Of a stretch of 64,000 nucleotides of DNA, positions 50,906 through 60,945 are shown one piece after another (position 1 is the first letter of the stretch; each line of letters starts with the position of its first letter). Where the stretch lies: NCBI RefSeq assembly GCF_014337215.1, contig NZ_CP060635.1:881501-945500 (forward strand), written 5' to 3'. Made by a program: the position numbers and the translations under genes. The notes beneath the pieces were generated by a model that searched no databases, was not told the DNA's origin, and saw only the letters and a list, made by a program, of their open reading frames with translations. Source of the stretch: Wansuia hejianensis (GTDB lineage Bacteria > Bacillota > Clostridia > Lachnospirales > Lachnospiraceae).

Positions 50906-52531
50906 ATGGCAGTAAAGTACGTATTTGTAACTGGTGGAGTGGTATCTGGTCTGGGTAAGGGGATTACGGCTGCGTCGCTTGGCCGGCTGCTGAAAGCAAG
51001 GGGCTATCAGGTGACCATGCAGAAATTTGATCCGTACATCAATATTGATCCGGGAACAATGAACCCCATACAGCATGGAGAGGTGTTCGTGACAGATGAC
51101 GGCACGGAGACGGATCTGGATCTGGGGCATTATGAACGGTTTATAGATGAGAGCCTGGATAAGAACTCCAATGTGACTACCGGAAAAATCTACTGGTCCG
51201 TTCTGCAGAAGGAACGGCATGGGGACTTCGGCGGGGGCACGGTACAGGTTATCCCTCATATTACGAATGAAATTAAAGGGCGCTTTTACAGGGGGAAAAG
51301 CGTGGATGAAGACCGGATTGCGATCATAGAGGTCGGCGGAACAGTCGGTGATATCGAAAGCCAGCCGTTTTTGGAATCTATCCGTCAGTTCCAGCATGAT
51401 GTAGGGCATGAAAATGCGATTCTAATCCATGTAACGCTGATTCCCTATATCAAGGCCTCCGGGGAGCTGAAGACAAAGCCGACCCAGGCCAGTGTCAAGG
51501 AGCTTCAGGGTATGGGAATCCAGCCGGATATTATTGTATGCCGTTCCGAGCTGCCGCTGTCTTTTGAACTGAAGGATAAAATCGCGCTGTTCTGTAACGT
51601 GCCGGCGTCGCATGTGCTGCAGAATCTGGATGTGGAGTATCTGTATGAGGCGCCTCTGGCCATGGAGCGGGAACATCTGGCCAAAGTCGTCCTGGACTGT
51701 CTGCATCTGCCCTGTCCTGATCCGGATCTCACAGACTGGACCGAGATGGTAGATGCTCTCAGGAGCGCCAATAAGGATGTAACCATCGGACTGGTTGGAA
51801 AATATATTTCTCTGCACGACGCCTATCTGAGCGTGGCTGAGGCATTGAAGCATGGCGGTATTGCGAGCCGTGCCAACGTTCACATTCAATGGATTGATTC
51901 GGAGACAGTGACGGAGGAAAATGTGGCGGAGATCCTGGCGGATGTGGACGGAGTTCTGGTTCCCGGCGGATTTGGCAGCAGAGGGATTGAGGGGAAGATT
52001 GCGGCGATCAGATATGCGAGGGATCATAATATTCCGTTTCTGGGCCTGTGCCTGGGGATGCAGCTGGCGATCGTAGAATACGCAAGACATGTGGTGGGCT
52101 ATCACGATGCCCACAGCATCGAGCTAAACCCTGACACGCTGCACCCGGTAATCGCTCTGATGCCGGACCAGAACGGCGTGGAGAATATAGGAGGCACACT
52201 GCGGCTGGGAGCTTATCCCTGCGTGCTGAAAGAAGGGACAAAAGCTTTTGAGCTGTATGGGCAGGAGCTGATTCATGAACGTCACAGGCATCGTTATGAG
52301 GTCAATAATGATTACAGAAAAGCACTTCAGGAAAATGGCATGATTCTTTCCGGACTCTCACCGGACGGCCATATCGTGGAGATGATTGAGCTGCCAGAGC
52401 ATCCGTTTTTTGTGGCGACCCAGGGACATCCGGAATTCAAAAGCCGCCCGAATCGTCCACATCCTCTTTTCAGGGGACTGGTTGCGGCTGCAATTGCCCA
52501 TCGGAACCAGAAATCTAATAAACAAATGTAA
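50906..52531 (+). CDS. pyrG: CTP synthase
   Basis: 541 residues. The N-terminal synthetase domain starts 'KYVFVTGGVVSGLGKGITAASLGRLLKARG' (P-loop). The C-terminal class I glutamine amidotransferase has the nucleophile Cys in 'FLGLCLGMQLAIVEYAR' and the His/Glu pair in 'HPEFKSRPNRPHPLF'. It makes CTP from UTP with glutamine-derived ammonia. It is monocistronic. Its leader is short and has no obvious pyrG-type attenuator, which in some Firmicutes uses an initial GGG run. Confidence 0.97.
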   Translation: MAVKYVFVTGGVVSGLGKGITAASLGRLLKARGYQVTMQKFDPYINIDPGTMNPIQHGEVFVTDDGTETDLDLGHYERFIDESLDKNSNVTTGKIYWSVLQKERHGDFGGGTVQVIPHITNEIKGRFYRGKSVDEDRIAIIEVGGTVGDIESQPFLESIRQFQHDVGHENAILIHVTLIPYIKASGELKTKPTQASVKELQGMGIQPDIIVCRSELPLSFELKDKIALFCNVPASHVLQNLDVEYLYEAPLAMEREHLAKVVLDCLHLPCPDPDLTDWTEMVDALRSANKDVTIGLVGKYISLHDAYLSVAEALKHGGIASRANVHIQWIDSETVTEENVAEILADVDGVLVPGGFGSRGIEGKIAAIRYARDHNIPFLGLCLGMQLAIVEYARHVVGYHDAHSIELNPDTLHPVIALMPDQNGVENIGGTLRLGAYPCVLKEGTKAFELYGQELIHERHRHRYEVNNDYRKALQENGMILSGLSPDGHIVEMIELPEHPFFVATQGHPEFKSRPNRPHPLFRGLVAAAIAHRNQKSNKQM

Positions 52532-52597
52532 ATAATGAATAAAACTTTAAATTATTCGGCGTAAATTAAAAAAACTTTATAAAATTAGAAAAAATAG

Positions 52598-52626
52598 TTT
52601 ACAACCAGAGATTTTTGTATTATATT
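52598..52626 (+). promoter_or_regulatory. gltB promoter
   Basis: TTTACA at 52598-52603, 17 bases, TATATT at 52621-52626 in a very AT-rich stretch. Confidence 0.65.
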
Positions 52627-52645
52627 ATTGCTAACCAAAACGAGA

Positions 52646-52746
52646 CGAAACAGGCTTTTTCAGTTTCGCCCGTGATCGCGGCGGCGGCCAGGTGAACACG
52701 CAGGTATGTCTTCCTGGCCCGCTGCCCGTGTAAGCGAAAGGCCGCC
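52646..52746 (+). promoter_or_regulatory. Structured gltB leader with alternative pairings
   Basis: A leader of about 190 bases contains GCGGCGGCCAGG (52681-52692) paired with CCTGGCC.GCTGC (52713-52725). TTTCGC (52664-52669) can close this by pairing with GCGAAA (52734-52739), or GTTTCG (52663-52668) can pair back with CGAAAC (52646-52651). GGCGGCC (52683-52689) can also pair with GGCCGCC (52740-52746). These options exclude each other, as in a switch. I match it to no named riboswitch. Confidence 0.4.
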
Positions 52747-52823
52747 GGGCATTTTACCTTACAGGCAGAGGAACGGCAGGAATACTCCGGCGCACAAAAA
52801 TGGAATGAAAGAGGGAGAACCGT

Positions 52824-55800
52824 ATGACGCAGCTAGGACGAAGCGCTGCCGAACAGCAGCCCGCCCTGTACCGGCCCGAATTTGAGCATGACAATTGTGG
52901 AATCGGTGCAGTGGTGAACATCAAAGGTGACAAGTCCCACGGGACTGTAGAGAACGCCTTAAAAATTGTTGAGAATCTTGAACATAGAGCCGGCAAAGAC
53001 GCCGAGGGAAAAACAGGGGATGGTGTTGGTATCCTATTACAGGTATCACACAAATTCTTTTCCAGAACCTGTGAATCCCTCGGTTTTTCTTTGGGCGGAG
53101 AGCGGGAGTATGGCGTGGGCATGTTTTTCTTCCCGCAGAATGAGCTGAAGCGCAACCAGGCCAGGAAGATGTTTGAAATTATCGTGGAGAAGGAAGGACT
53201 GGAGCTGCTGGGCTGGCGGGCTGTCCCAACCGATCCGGAGGTGCTGGGGCACAAGGCCAGAGAATGCATGCCCTGCATCATGCAGGCATTTATCCGGAAA
53301 CCTCAGGAGCTGGAAAAGGGGCTGGAATTTGACCGAAAGCTCTTCGTGGTCCGAAGGGTTTTTGAGCAGAGCACCGGGAATACCTATGTGGCATCCTTGT
53401 CCAGCCGGACGATTGTATACAAGGGAATGTTTCTGGTTGGGCAGCTCCGGACCTTTTTTACAGACTTGCAGAGCCCGTATTATGAATCGGCAATCGCAGT
53501 GGTTCATTCCAGGTTCTCTACGAATACGAATCCCAGCTGGGAGCGGGCGCATCCGAACCGTTTCATCGTACATAACGGGGAGATCAATACGATCCGGGGC
53601 AACGCGGATAAAATGCTGGCCCGTGAGGAGACGATGATTTCACCGTCGCTCCAGGAGGATATGGATAAAATCCTTCCTGTGATCAATGCGCAGGGCTCTG
53701 ATTCCGCCATGCTGGATAACACGCTGGAGTTCCTGGTAATGAGCGGCATGGAGCTGCCTCTGGCGGTAATGATTACAATTCCGGAGCCCTGGGCCAATAA
53801 CGAGACGATTTCGCTGGAAGAGAGGGATTTTTACCAGTACTATGCCACGATGATGGAGCCATGGGACGGCCCGGCAGCCATCGTATTTTCTGATGGTGAC
53901 CAGGTGGGAGCGGTTCTGGACCGGAACGGCCTGCGGCCCTCCAGATATTACATCACAGATGACGGATATCTGATCCTGTCCTCAGAAGTGGGCGTTCTGG
54001 ATATCTCGCCGGAGCACATTGTGAAGAAGGAACGCCTGCACCCCGGAAAGATGCTGCTGGTGGACACCCTGGAGGGAAGGCTGATCGGAGACAGCGAGCT
54101 AAAGGAGCGCTATGCCCTGAAGCAGCCCTATGGGGAATGGCTGGACAGCAATCTGGTGGAGCTGGCCGGCCTGAAGATACCGAATCTGAAGGTGGAAGAA
54201 TACCAGCCGGAGGAACGTTCCAGGCTTCAGAAGGCGTTTGGGTATACGTATGAGGAATACAGATCGGGCATCAGGAATATGGCGCTGAACGGAGCTGAAG
54301 GGATTGCGGCAATGGGAATTGATACCCCTCTTCCGGTCCTTTCCAAAGAACATCAGCCGTTGTTTCATTACTTTAAACAGCTTTTCGCCCAGGTGACCAA
54401 TCCGCCGATTGACTGCATCCGGGAGGAGGTTGTCACCTCCACGTCCGTTTATTTGGGCAGAGACGGCAATCTTTTGATGGAACAGCCGGAAAATTGTAAG
54501 GTGCTGAAGATCAACAACCCGATCCTAACCAATACCGATCTGCTGAAGATCAAAAACATGAAGGTAGAAGGCTTTAAAGCAGTCGTTGTGCCGATTACCT
54601 ACTACAAGAGCACACCGCTGGAGAGAGCGATTGAACGGCTGTTTGTGGAAGTGGATAAGGCCTACCGGCAGGGCGCCAATATCCTGGTGCTGTCCGACAG
54701 GGGAGTGGACGAAAACCACGTCCCGATGCCGTCGCTTCTGGCTGTATCAGCCGTGCACCAGCACCTGGTAAAGACGAAGAAGAGAACAGCGCTGGCAATT
54801 ATCCTGGAATCAGGGGAACCGCGGGAGGTGCATCATTTCGCAACGCTGCTGGGCTATGGAGCCAGCGCCGTCAATCCTTATCTGGCGTTGGATACGATTC
54901 ACGAGCTGATTGAAAATGAAATGCTGGAAAAAGATTACTATGCGGCTGTGGATGATTATACCCATGCGGTACTGAGCGGGATCGTCAAAATCGCTTCTAA
55001 GATGGGCATATCCACGATCCAGTCCTATCAGGGGGCGCAGATTTTTGAGGCCATCGGGATCTCCGGGGAGGTCATTGATAAATATTTTACCAATACTGTC
55101 AGCAGGGTGGACGGGATCACGCTGGAGGATATTTCCAGAGATGTGGATGAGCGCCATTCAGAGGCCTTCGATCCGCTGGGGCTGGGCAGCGACCTGACGC
55201 TGGACAGCGTAGGGCGTCACAAGAGCAGAAGCCAGGGAGAGGAGCACAGGTATAATCCGGAGACGATTCATCTGCTTCAGGAATCCACAAGAAGAGGCGA
55301 TTATCAGATGTTTAAAGAATATACATCTCTGGTGGATCAGGAGGATTCCGGTTATCTCAGAAGCCTGATGGATTTCCGCTACCCGGAAGAAGGGGTTCCG
55401 CTGGAAGAAGTGGAAAGTGTGGATTCCATCGTGCGGCGATTCAAGACAGGCGCAATGTCCTATGGATCTATTTCTCAGGAAGCCCATGAGACTCTGGCTG
55501 TTGCCATGAACCGTATACACGGCAAATCTAATACGGGAGAGGGCGGCGAGAGTGATGACCGTCTGGCTTCACCTGAGCGATGTTCAGCCATTAAGCAGGT
55601 GGCTTCCGGAAGATTTGGCGTCACCAGTAAATATCTGGTCAGCGCAAAAGAGATACAGATTAAGATGGCTCAGGGAGCCAAGCCGGGAGAGGGCGGCCAT
55701 CTTCCGGCGGGGAAGGTCTATCCCTGGATCGCCAGGACCAGGCATTCCACTCCGGGCGTATCATTGATTTCACCGCCGCCGCATCATGATATCTATTCCA

Positions 55801-57368
55801 TAGAGGATCTGGCACAGCTGATCTACGACCTTAAGAATTCTAACGTAAACGCCCGCATCTCCGTAAAGCTTGTATCCGAGGCAGGAGTCGGGACAGTTGC
55901 CGCCGGCGTGGCCAAGGCCGGCGCGCAGGTCATTTTGATTTCAGGCTATGACGGAGGAACGGGAGCCGCCCCCAGAAGCTCTATTCACAACGCGGGGCTG
56001 CCCTGGGAGCTGGGGCTGGCAGAGACCCATCAGACACTTTTGATGAACGGGCTGAGGAACCGGGTGATGATTGAGACGGATGGCAAGCTGATGAGCGGCA
56101 GGGACGTGATTTTTGCAGCGCTGTTGGGAGCAGAGGAATACGGCTTTGCGACGGCGCCGCTGATCACCATGGGCTGCGTGATGATGCGTGTCTGCAATCT
56201 GGATACCTGTCCGGTGGGCGTGGCCACCCAGAATCCGGAGCTGCGGAAGAGATTCCGCGGGAAGCCGGAATATGTAGTGAACTTCATGCGGTTTATCGCG
56301 GAGGAAATGCGGGAATACATGTCAAAGCTGGGCTTCCGTACAGTGGATGAGATGGTGGGCCGTAGTGACCTGATCCGTAAAAAAGACCATGTTTCCAGTG
56401 AAAAGGCCGCTAGGATTAATCTGGATGCGATTTTGAATAACCCTTACGCGAATACAGGAAGCAGAGTCACGTTTGATCCGGCGGCAGTGTATAATTTCGA
56501 GCTGGAAAAGACTATGGATGAGAGAATTCTATTAAAGGAACTCCTTCCTGCCATGGATAAGCGGGAACCGAAGAAGATTTCCGTCAGGGTCAGCAATACG
56601 GACCGGACGCTGGGAACGATTCTGGGAGCAGAAATCACAAGAAAATTCGGTGACAGCGCGCTGAAGGACGACACCTATGTGGTGGAATGTGAGGGCGCCG
56701 GGGGCCAGAGCTTCGGCGCGTTCATTCCAAAGGGGCTGACGCTCAGGCTGACGGGAGATTCCAATGACTATCTCGGGAAAGGGCTTTCCGGGGGAAAGAT
56801 TATCGTGAAAACGCCGGAGAATTCCCCTCTGAAAGCAGATGAAAATGTCATTGTCGGCAACGTGGCCTTCTATGGAGCCACCAGCGGCGAAGCCTACATC
56901 AACGGCGTGGCCGGAGAGAGGTTCTGCGTCCGGAATTCAGGAGTACGCGCGGTAGTGGAGGGAGTCGGCGAACACGGCTGTGAATATATGACCGGAGGGC
57001 GTGTGGTAGTCCTGGGGAAGACGGAAAAGAATTTTGCAGCCGGAATGAGCGGGGGAATTGCCTATGTTCTGGATGAAAAAAATGATCTTTACCGGAACCT
57101 GAATAAAGAAATGATTGAGATTGACAAGGTGGAAAATAAATATGACCGGAAAGAGCTGAGAGATATGATCCAGAAACATGTGGAAGCCACCAGTTCTGAA
57201 AAGGGACGGGAGGTTCTGGAACACTTTGAGGATTACCTCCCCAAATTCAAGAAAATCATACCGAACGATTACAAACGAATGATGACACTTTCAGCACAGC
57301 TGGAGGAAAAGGGATTGAGCAGCGAGCAGGCTCAGATTGAAGCTTTTTACGAGAGTTTGCGCAAGTAG
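52824..57368 (+). CDS. gltB: Glutamate synthase large subunit
   Basis: 1514 residues. The class II glutaminase domain has its catalytic Cys25 in 'EHDNCGIGAVV', which needs removal of a 24-residue propeptide. A central domain and an FMN-binding synthase domain follow ('GEGGESDDRLA', 'AKPGEGGHLPAGKV', 'DGGTGAAPRSSI'). The 3Fe-4S cluster Cys residues are in 'GCVMMRVCNLDTCPVG'. The C-terminal beta-helix domain is glycine rich. It converts glutamine plus 2-oxoglutarate to two glutamates. It forms an operon with gltD 12 bases downstream. Confidence 0.97.
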   Translation: MTQLGRSAAEQQPALYRPEFEHDNCGIGAVVNIKGDKSHGTVENALKIVENLEHRAGKDAEGKTGDGVGILLQVSHKFFSRTCESLGFSLGGEREYGVGMFFFPQNELKRNQARKMFEIIVEKEGLELLGWRAVPTDPEVLGHKARECMPCIMQAFIRKPQELEKGLEFDRKLFVVRRVFEQSTGNTYVASLSSRTIVYKGMFLVGQLRTFFTDLQSPYYESAIAVVHSRFSTNTNPSWERAHPNRFIVHNGEINTIRGNADKMLAREETMISPSLQEDMDKILPVINAQGSDSAMLDNTLEFLVMSGMELPLAVMITIPEPWANNETISLEERDFYQYYATMMEPWDGPAAIVFSDGDQVGAVLDRNGLRPSRYYITDDGYLILSSEVGVLDISPEHIVKKERLHPGKMLLVDTLEGRLIGDSELKERYALKQPYGEWLDSNLVELAGLKIPNLKVEEYQPEERSRLQKAFGYTYEEYRSGIRNMALNGAEGIAAMGIDTPLPVLSKEHQPLFHYFKQLFAQVTNPPIDCIREEVVTSTSVYLGRDGNLLMEQPENCKVLKINNPILTNTDLLKIKNMKVEGFKAVVVPITYYKSTPLERAIERLFVEVDKAYRQGANILVLSDRGVDENHVPMPSLLAVSAVHQHLVKTKKRTALAIILESGEPREVHHFATLLGYGASAVNPYLALDTIHELIENEMLEKDYYAAVDDYTHAVLSGIVKIASKMGISTIQSYQGAQIFEAIGISGEVIDKYFTNTVSRVDGITLEDISRDVDERHSEAFDPLGLGSDLTLDSVGRHKSRSQGEEHRYNPETIHLLQESTRRGDYQMFKEYTSLVDQEDSGYLRSLMDFRYPEEGVPLEEVESVDSIVRRFKTGAMSYGSISQEAHETLAVAMNRIHGKSNTGEGGESDDRLASPERCSAIKQVASGRFGVTSKYLVSAKEIQIKMAQGAKPGEGGHLPAGKVYPWIARTRHSTPGVSLISPPPHHDIYSIEDLAQLIYDLKNSNVNARISVKLVSEAGVGTVAAGVAKAGAQVILISGYDGGTGAAPRSSIHNAGLPWELGLAETHQTLLMNGLRNRVMIETDGKLMSGRDVIFAALLGAEEYGFATAPLITMGCVMMRVCNLDTCPVGVATQNPELRKRFRGKPEYVVNFMRFIAEEMREYMSKLGFRTVDEMVGRSDLIRKKDHVSSEKAARINLDAILNNPYANTGSRVTFDPAAVYNFELEKTMDERILLKELLPAMDKREPKKISVRVSNTDRTLGTILGAEITRKFGDSALKDDTYVVECEGAGGQSFGAFIPKGLTLRLTGDSNDYLGKGLSGGKIIVKTPENSPLKADENVIVGNVAFYGATSGEAYINGVAGERFCVRNSGVRAVVEGVGEHGCEYMTGGRVVVLGKTEKNFAAGMSGGIAYVLDEKNDLYRNLNKEMIEIDKVENKYDRKELRDMIQKHVEATSSEKGREVLEHFEDYLPKFKKIIPNDYKRMMTLSAQLEEKGLSSEQAQIEAFYESLRK

Positions 57369-57380
57369 GAGGAGAATAAG

Positions 57381-58865
57381 ATGGGAAAACCGACTGGATT
57401 TTTAGATTATGAACGCCAGGACAGCGGGTGTACGCCGCCCCTGGAACGTATTAAGGATTTCCATGAATTCCATACCCCCCTGCCGAAGGAAAAACAGAAG
57501 CTGCAGGGAGCGCGCTGTATGGCCTGCGGCGTGCCTTTCTGCCAGGCAGGGAGGATAATCGCCGGCATGGCCAGCGGATGCCCGCTGAATAACCTGTGCC
57601 CGGAATGGAACGATCTGGTATATCTGGGCAACTGGAAACAGGCCTATATGAGGCTGGCTAAGACTAATTGTTTCCCGGAGTTTACCTCGCGGGTTTGCCC
57701 GGCGCTCTGCGAGGCGGCCTGTACCTGCAATCTGAATGGAGATCCTGTAGCCACGAAGGAAAATGAAAGGGCTATCATAGAAAATGCCTGGGAGTCAGGG
57801 CTGATCAGGCCGGAGCCTCCGAAGGTCAGGACCGGCAAGAGCGTCGCCGTAGTGGGCAGCGGCCCGTCCGGCCTGGCGGCCGCCCAGATGCTGAATAAAC
57901 GTGGGCATTCGGTAACAGTTTTTGAACGAAGAGACCGGATCGGCGGGCTCCTCCGCTATGGCATACCGAATATGAAGCTGGAAAAAAAGGTGATTGACCG
58001 GAGAATCCGTCTGATGGAGGAAGAAGGAGTCAGCTTTGTCACGAATGCGGACGTGGGGACAGGAGTGGAAGCGCAGAAGCTTTTGAAGGAGTTCGACCGG
58101 GTGCTGCTCTGCTGCGGCGCTTCCAATCCCAGAGATATTGAGGCGCCGGGCCGGGAGCTGAAGGGCATCCATTTTGCGGTGGAATTCCTGAGCTCTGTCA
58201 CAAAAAGCCTGCTGGATTCTGAACTGCAGGATAAAAATTATATAGATGCGAAAAATAAGCATGTGGTGGTAATCGGCGGCGGCGACACCGGTAATGACTG
58301 CGTAGGCACTGCTATCCGCCTGGGAGCCGGATCTGTCGTGCAGCTGGAGATGATGCCGAAGCCTCCGGCAGAGCGGGCCGGAAACAATCCATGGCCAGAA
58401 TGGCCGAAGGTATTGAAGACTGACTATGGCCAGGAGGAGGCCATCGCCCTGTTTGGCCAGGATCCCAGAATCTATCAGACAACAGTAACAGAATTCATCG
58501 GAAATAAAAAGGGTGAGCTGAAAAAGCTGAAGCTTATAAAGCTTAAGCCGGAAAAAGACCCGGAAAGCGGCAGGATGAATATGATTCCGGTGGAAGGGTC
58601 TGAGAAGGTGATCCCGGCCGATCTGGTGCTGATCGCCGCAGGCTTTCTCGGAGCGCAGCAGTACGTGACCGAAGCGTTCGGAGTAGCGGTAAACGGCCGT
58701 ACCAACGTGAACACAAAACCAGGGGAATATGAGACATCTGTGCCGGGGGTGTTCACGGCAGGCGATATGCACCGGGGCCAGTCCCTGGTGGTATGGGCGA
58801 TCCGTGAGGGACGGGAAGCAGCGAAAGCGGTGGATTTGTCTCTCATGGGGTATTCAAATCTGTAA
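57381..58865 (+). CDS. gltD: Glutamate synthase small subunit (NADPH)
   Basis: 494 residues. The N-terminal Fe-S region has 'RCMACGVPFCQAG', 'CPLNNLCPEW' and 'CPALCEAACTCNL'. An FAD site ('VAVVGSGPSGLAAAQML') and an NADPH site ('VVVIGGGDTGNDCVGTAIRLGA') follow. It passes electrons from NADPH to GltB. AGGAGGAG lies just before the ATG. It forms the GS-GOGAT ammonium assimilation block with gltB and the following glnA. Confidence 0.96.
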   Translation: MGKPTGFLDYERQDSGCTPPLERIKDFHEFHTPLPKEKQKLQGARCMACGVPFCQAGRIIAGMASGCPLNNLCPEWNDLVYLGNWKQAYMRLAKTNCFPEFTSRVCPALCEAACTCNLNGDPVATKENERAIIENAWESGLIRPEPPKVRTGKSVAVVGSGPSGLAAAQMLNKRGHSVTVFERRDRIGGLLRYGIPNMKLEKKVIDRRIRLMEEEGVSFVTNADVGTGVEAQKLLKEFDRVLLCCGASNPRDIEAPGRELKGIHFAVEFLSSVTKSLLDSELQDKNYIDAKNKHVVVIGGGDTGNDCVGTAIRLGAGSVVQLEMMPKPPAERAGNNPWPEWPKVLKTDYGQEEAIALFGQDPRIYQTTVTEFIGNKKGELKKLKLIKLKPEKDPESGRMNMIPVEGSEKVIPADLVLIAAGFLGAQQYVTEAFGVAVNGRTNVNTKPGEYETSVPGVFTAGDMHRGQSLVVWAIREGREAAKAVDLSLMGYSNL

Positions 58866-58870
58866 TCCAA

Positions 58871-58899
58871 TTGACAAAGAAATTAGAAATCGGTATAAT
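58871..58899 (+). promoter_or_regulatory. glnA promoter
   Basis: TTGACA at 58871-58876, 17 bases, TATAAT at 58894-58899, a near-consensus promoter. The leader then forms a hairpin ATAAGAGG/CCTCTTAT (about 58921-58956) with a GC-rich loop before the SD (AAAGGAG). No ligand class is recognised. Confidence 0.8.
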
Positions 58900-58997
58900 C
58901 AGACATGTCAAACATGCGGTAATAAGAGGGTGCAGCGGCAGCGGCAGCCTCTTATGCGACTGTCTACGACTGTCCATGAGCAAAGGAGTATGTAAAT

Positions 58998-60329
58998 ATG
59001 GCAAAATATACGAAGGACGCAATTCTGCAGATGGCTGAAGAAGAGGACGTTGAATTTATCCGGCTGCAGTTTACGGATATGTTTGGAACCTTGAAGAACA
59101 TTGCGGTCACCTCCAGCCAGCTGGAAAAAGCGCTGAATAATCAGTGCATGTTTCCCGGTTCGTCCGTTGAGGGTTTTTCCGATGATGAGACAGACCTGTA
59201 CCTGCATCCCGACCTGGACAGCTTCGTGATCCTGCCCTGGCGTCCCCAGCAGGGAAAGGTTGCCAGGCTGATCTGTGACGTCCACATGGCGGACGGCACT
59301 CCTTACGGCGGCTGTACCCGGAGCGTTCTGAAAAATTTCCTGAAAAAGGCGAGAAAAATGGGCTATTATTTTTACATAGGCCCTGAATGTGAATTTTTTC
59401 TGTTCCAGACGGATGATAACGGCATGCCGACCACAAATACCCTGGAACGGGCGGGGTATTTCGACCTGGGTCCCATCGATATGGGCGAAAATGCCAGAAG
59501 GGATATGGTGCTGACATTGGAGGACATGGGTTTTGAGGTGGAATCCTCTTACCATGAAGTGGCTCCCGGCCAGCATGAGATAGATTTCCACTGGGCAAAG
59601 GGGGTATCGGCGGCCGACAGCCTGATGACCTTTAAATTCGCGGTGCGGACCATCGCAAAACGGCACGGCCTCCACGCTACATTCATGCCTAAGCCGAAGA
59701 CAGGGGTCCCTGGTTCTGGCATGCATCTGAATTTTGCCCTCTATGATAAGGAAGGAAATAACGTTTTTTATGATGAAAATGACCCGTTAAAGCTTTCTGA
59801 TAAAGCATATTATTTTATCGGCGGTCTGCTGGCCCACATCAAGGGGATGAGCGCTGTCACCAACCCGCTGATTAATTCCTATAAGCGGCTGGTCCCCGGA
59901 TATGAGGCGCCGGTTTATGAGGCCTGGTCCACACGGGTTAAAAGCTCTCTGATCCGAATACCTCCGGCGAGAGGCAGCCAGACACAGATCGAGCTGCGCT
60001 CTCCAGATCCGGCTTCCAATCCCTATCTGGCGCTGACCATCTGCCTGGCCGCGGGACTTGACGGGATTCAGAAGAAGCTTCAGCCGCCCAAACCCGTGAA
60101 TAAAGAAGTGGACAAAATGACAGCGGAAGAAAAGGAGCAATTCCATATATCTGCACTGCCTTCTACACTGGGAGAAGCGATAGCAGAACTGGAAAAGGAT
60201 GGATTCGTCCGAAAGGTTCTGGGAGAGGAGTTCGTACAACGGTATCTGGAGGCCAAGAAGGCTGAATGGAAAGAATATATGCCTCAGGTAACCGATTGGG
60301 AAGTTGACAAGTATCTGTACCGTATCTGA
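58998..60329 (+). CDS. glnA: Glutamine synthetase, type I
   Basis: 443 residues, the short GSI-alpha class. It has beta-grasp then catalytic domains, with 'FTDMFGTLKN', metal ligands in 'YYFYIGPECEFFLF', 'SYHEVAPGQHEIDF', 'ATFMPKP...GSGMHLNFAL' and 'NSYKRLVPGYEAPVYEAWS', and 'RSPDPASNPYLALT' near the end. It makes glutamine from glutamate and ammonia. It has its own promoter and is followed 18 bases later by an ANTAR gene. Confidence 0.97.
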   Translation: MAKYTKDAILQMAEEEDVEFIRLQFTDMFGTLKNIAVTSSQLEKALNNQCMFPGSSVEGFSDDETDLYLHPDLDSFVILPWRPQQGKVARLICDVHMADGTPYGGCTRSVLKNFLKKARKMGYYFYIGPECEFFLFQTDDNGMPTTNTLERAGYFDLGPIDMGENARRDMVLTLEDMGFEVESSYHEVAPGQHEIDFHWAKGVSAADSLMTFKFAVRTIAKRHGLHATFMPKPKTGVPGSGMHLNFALYDKEGNNVFYDENDPLKLSDKAYYFIGGLLAHIKGMSAVTNPLINSYKRLVPGYEAPVYEAWSTRVKSSLIRIPPARGSQTQIELRSPDPASNPYLALTICLAAGLDGIQKKLQPPKPVNKEVDKMTAEEKEQFHISALPSTLGEAIAELEKDGFVRKVLGEEFVQRYLEAKKAEWKEYMPQVTDWEVDKYLYRI

Positions 60330-60347
60330 TGAAGAGGGGAAGTTTGA

Positions 60348-60896
60348 ATGAGCAGCTTGGTTGTAGTATTTCCCAAACCGGAAGATGCGAAGCGGATCAG
60401 GGACGTATGCGTCCGGCACGGGTTCGATGTGGACGCAGTCTGCACCACCGCAGCGGGGGCCCTGTCTGAAATGAATAACCTTGACGGTGGAATCGTAATC
60501 TGTGGGTACAGACTTTCCGACATGTTTTTTACAGAGCTGAGAGAATGTATGCCGGCAGGCTTCGAGATGCTGCTGATTGCTTCCAACCGTGTCCTGAGTT
60601 CTGTGGAGGGTTCCGGCATCATGGCTGTGTCCATGCCGCTGTCCGCTTTTGAACTGGTGAATACGCTGTCGATGATGCAGCGGAAGGCAGTCCGGCGCAG
60701 AAGGAGGGAGAATCCCAGGCCGAAGGCGAGATCCAGGGAAGAGCAGGAGATTATAGACAACGCCAAAGCTCTCCTGATGGAAAGAAATCACATGACAGAA
60801 TCCGAAGCGCACCGTTATATACAAAAATGCAGCATGGACAACGGGACGAACCTTGTGGAAACTGCCCAGATGGTTTTGACCCTGATGTCCTGTTGA
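60348..60896 (+). CDS. ANTAR-domain RNA-binding regulator with degenerate receiver
   Basis: 182 residues. Residues 1-120 have a receiver-like layout ('SLVVVFPKPEDAKRIRDVCVRHG', 'GGIVICGYRLSDMF', 'AVSMPLSAFELVNTL'). The phosphoacceptor Asp position reads Cys-Gly, the acidic pair after strand one is absent, and the Lys of strand five is Met. It therefore probably cannot be phosphorylated in the usual way. The C-terminal ANTAR domain ('EEQEIIDNAKALLMERNHMTESEAHRYIQKCSMD') is intact. ANTAR proteins stop premature transcription termination by binding tandem hairpins. Its position after glnA suggests nitrogen control. Confidence 0.85.
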   Translation: MSSLVVVFPKPEDAKRIRDVCVRHGFDVDAVCTTAAGALSEMNNLDGGIVICGYRLSDMFFTELRECMPAGFEMLLIASNRVLSSVEGSGIMAVSMPLSAFELVNTLSMMQRKAVRRRRRENPRPKARSREEQEIIDNAKALLMERNHMTESEAHRYIQKCSMDNGTNLVETAQMVLTLMSC

Positions 60897-60945
60897 ATAG
60901 ATGCAATACCAAATATGAATGATTTTATGGAGAGGTGAAGAAACT

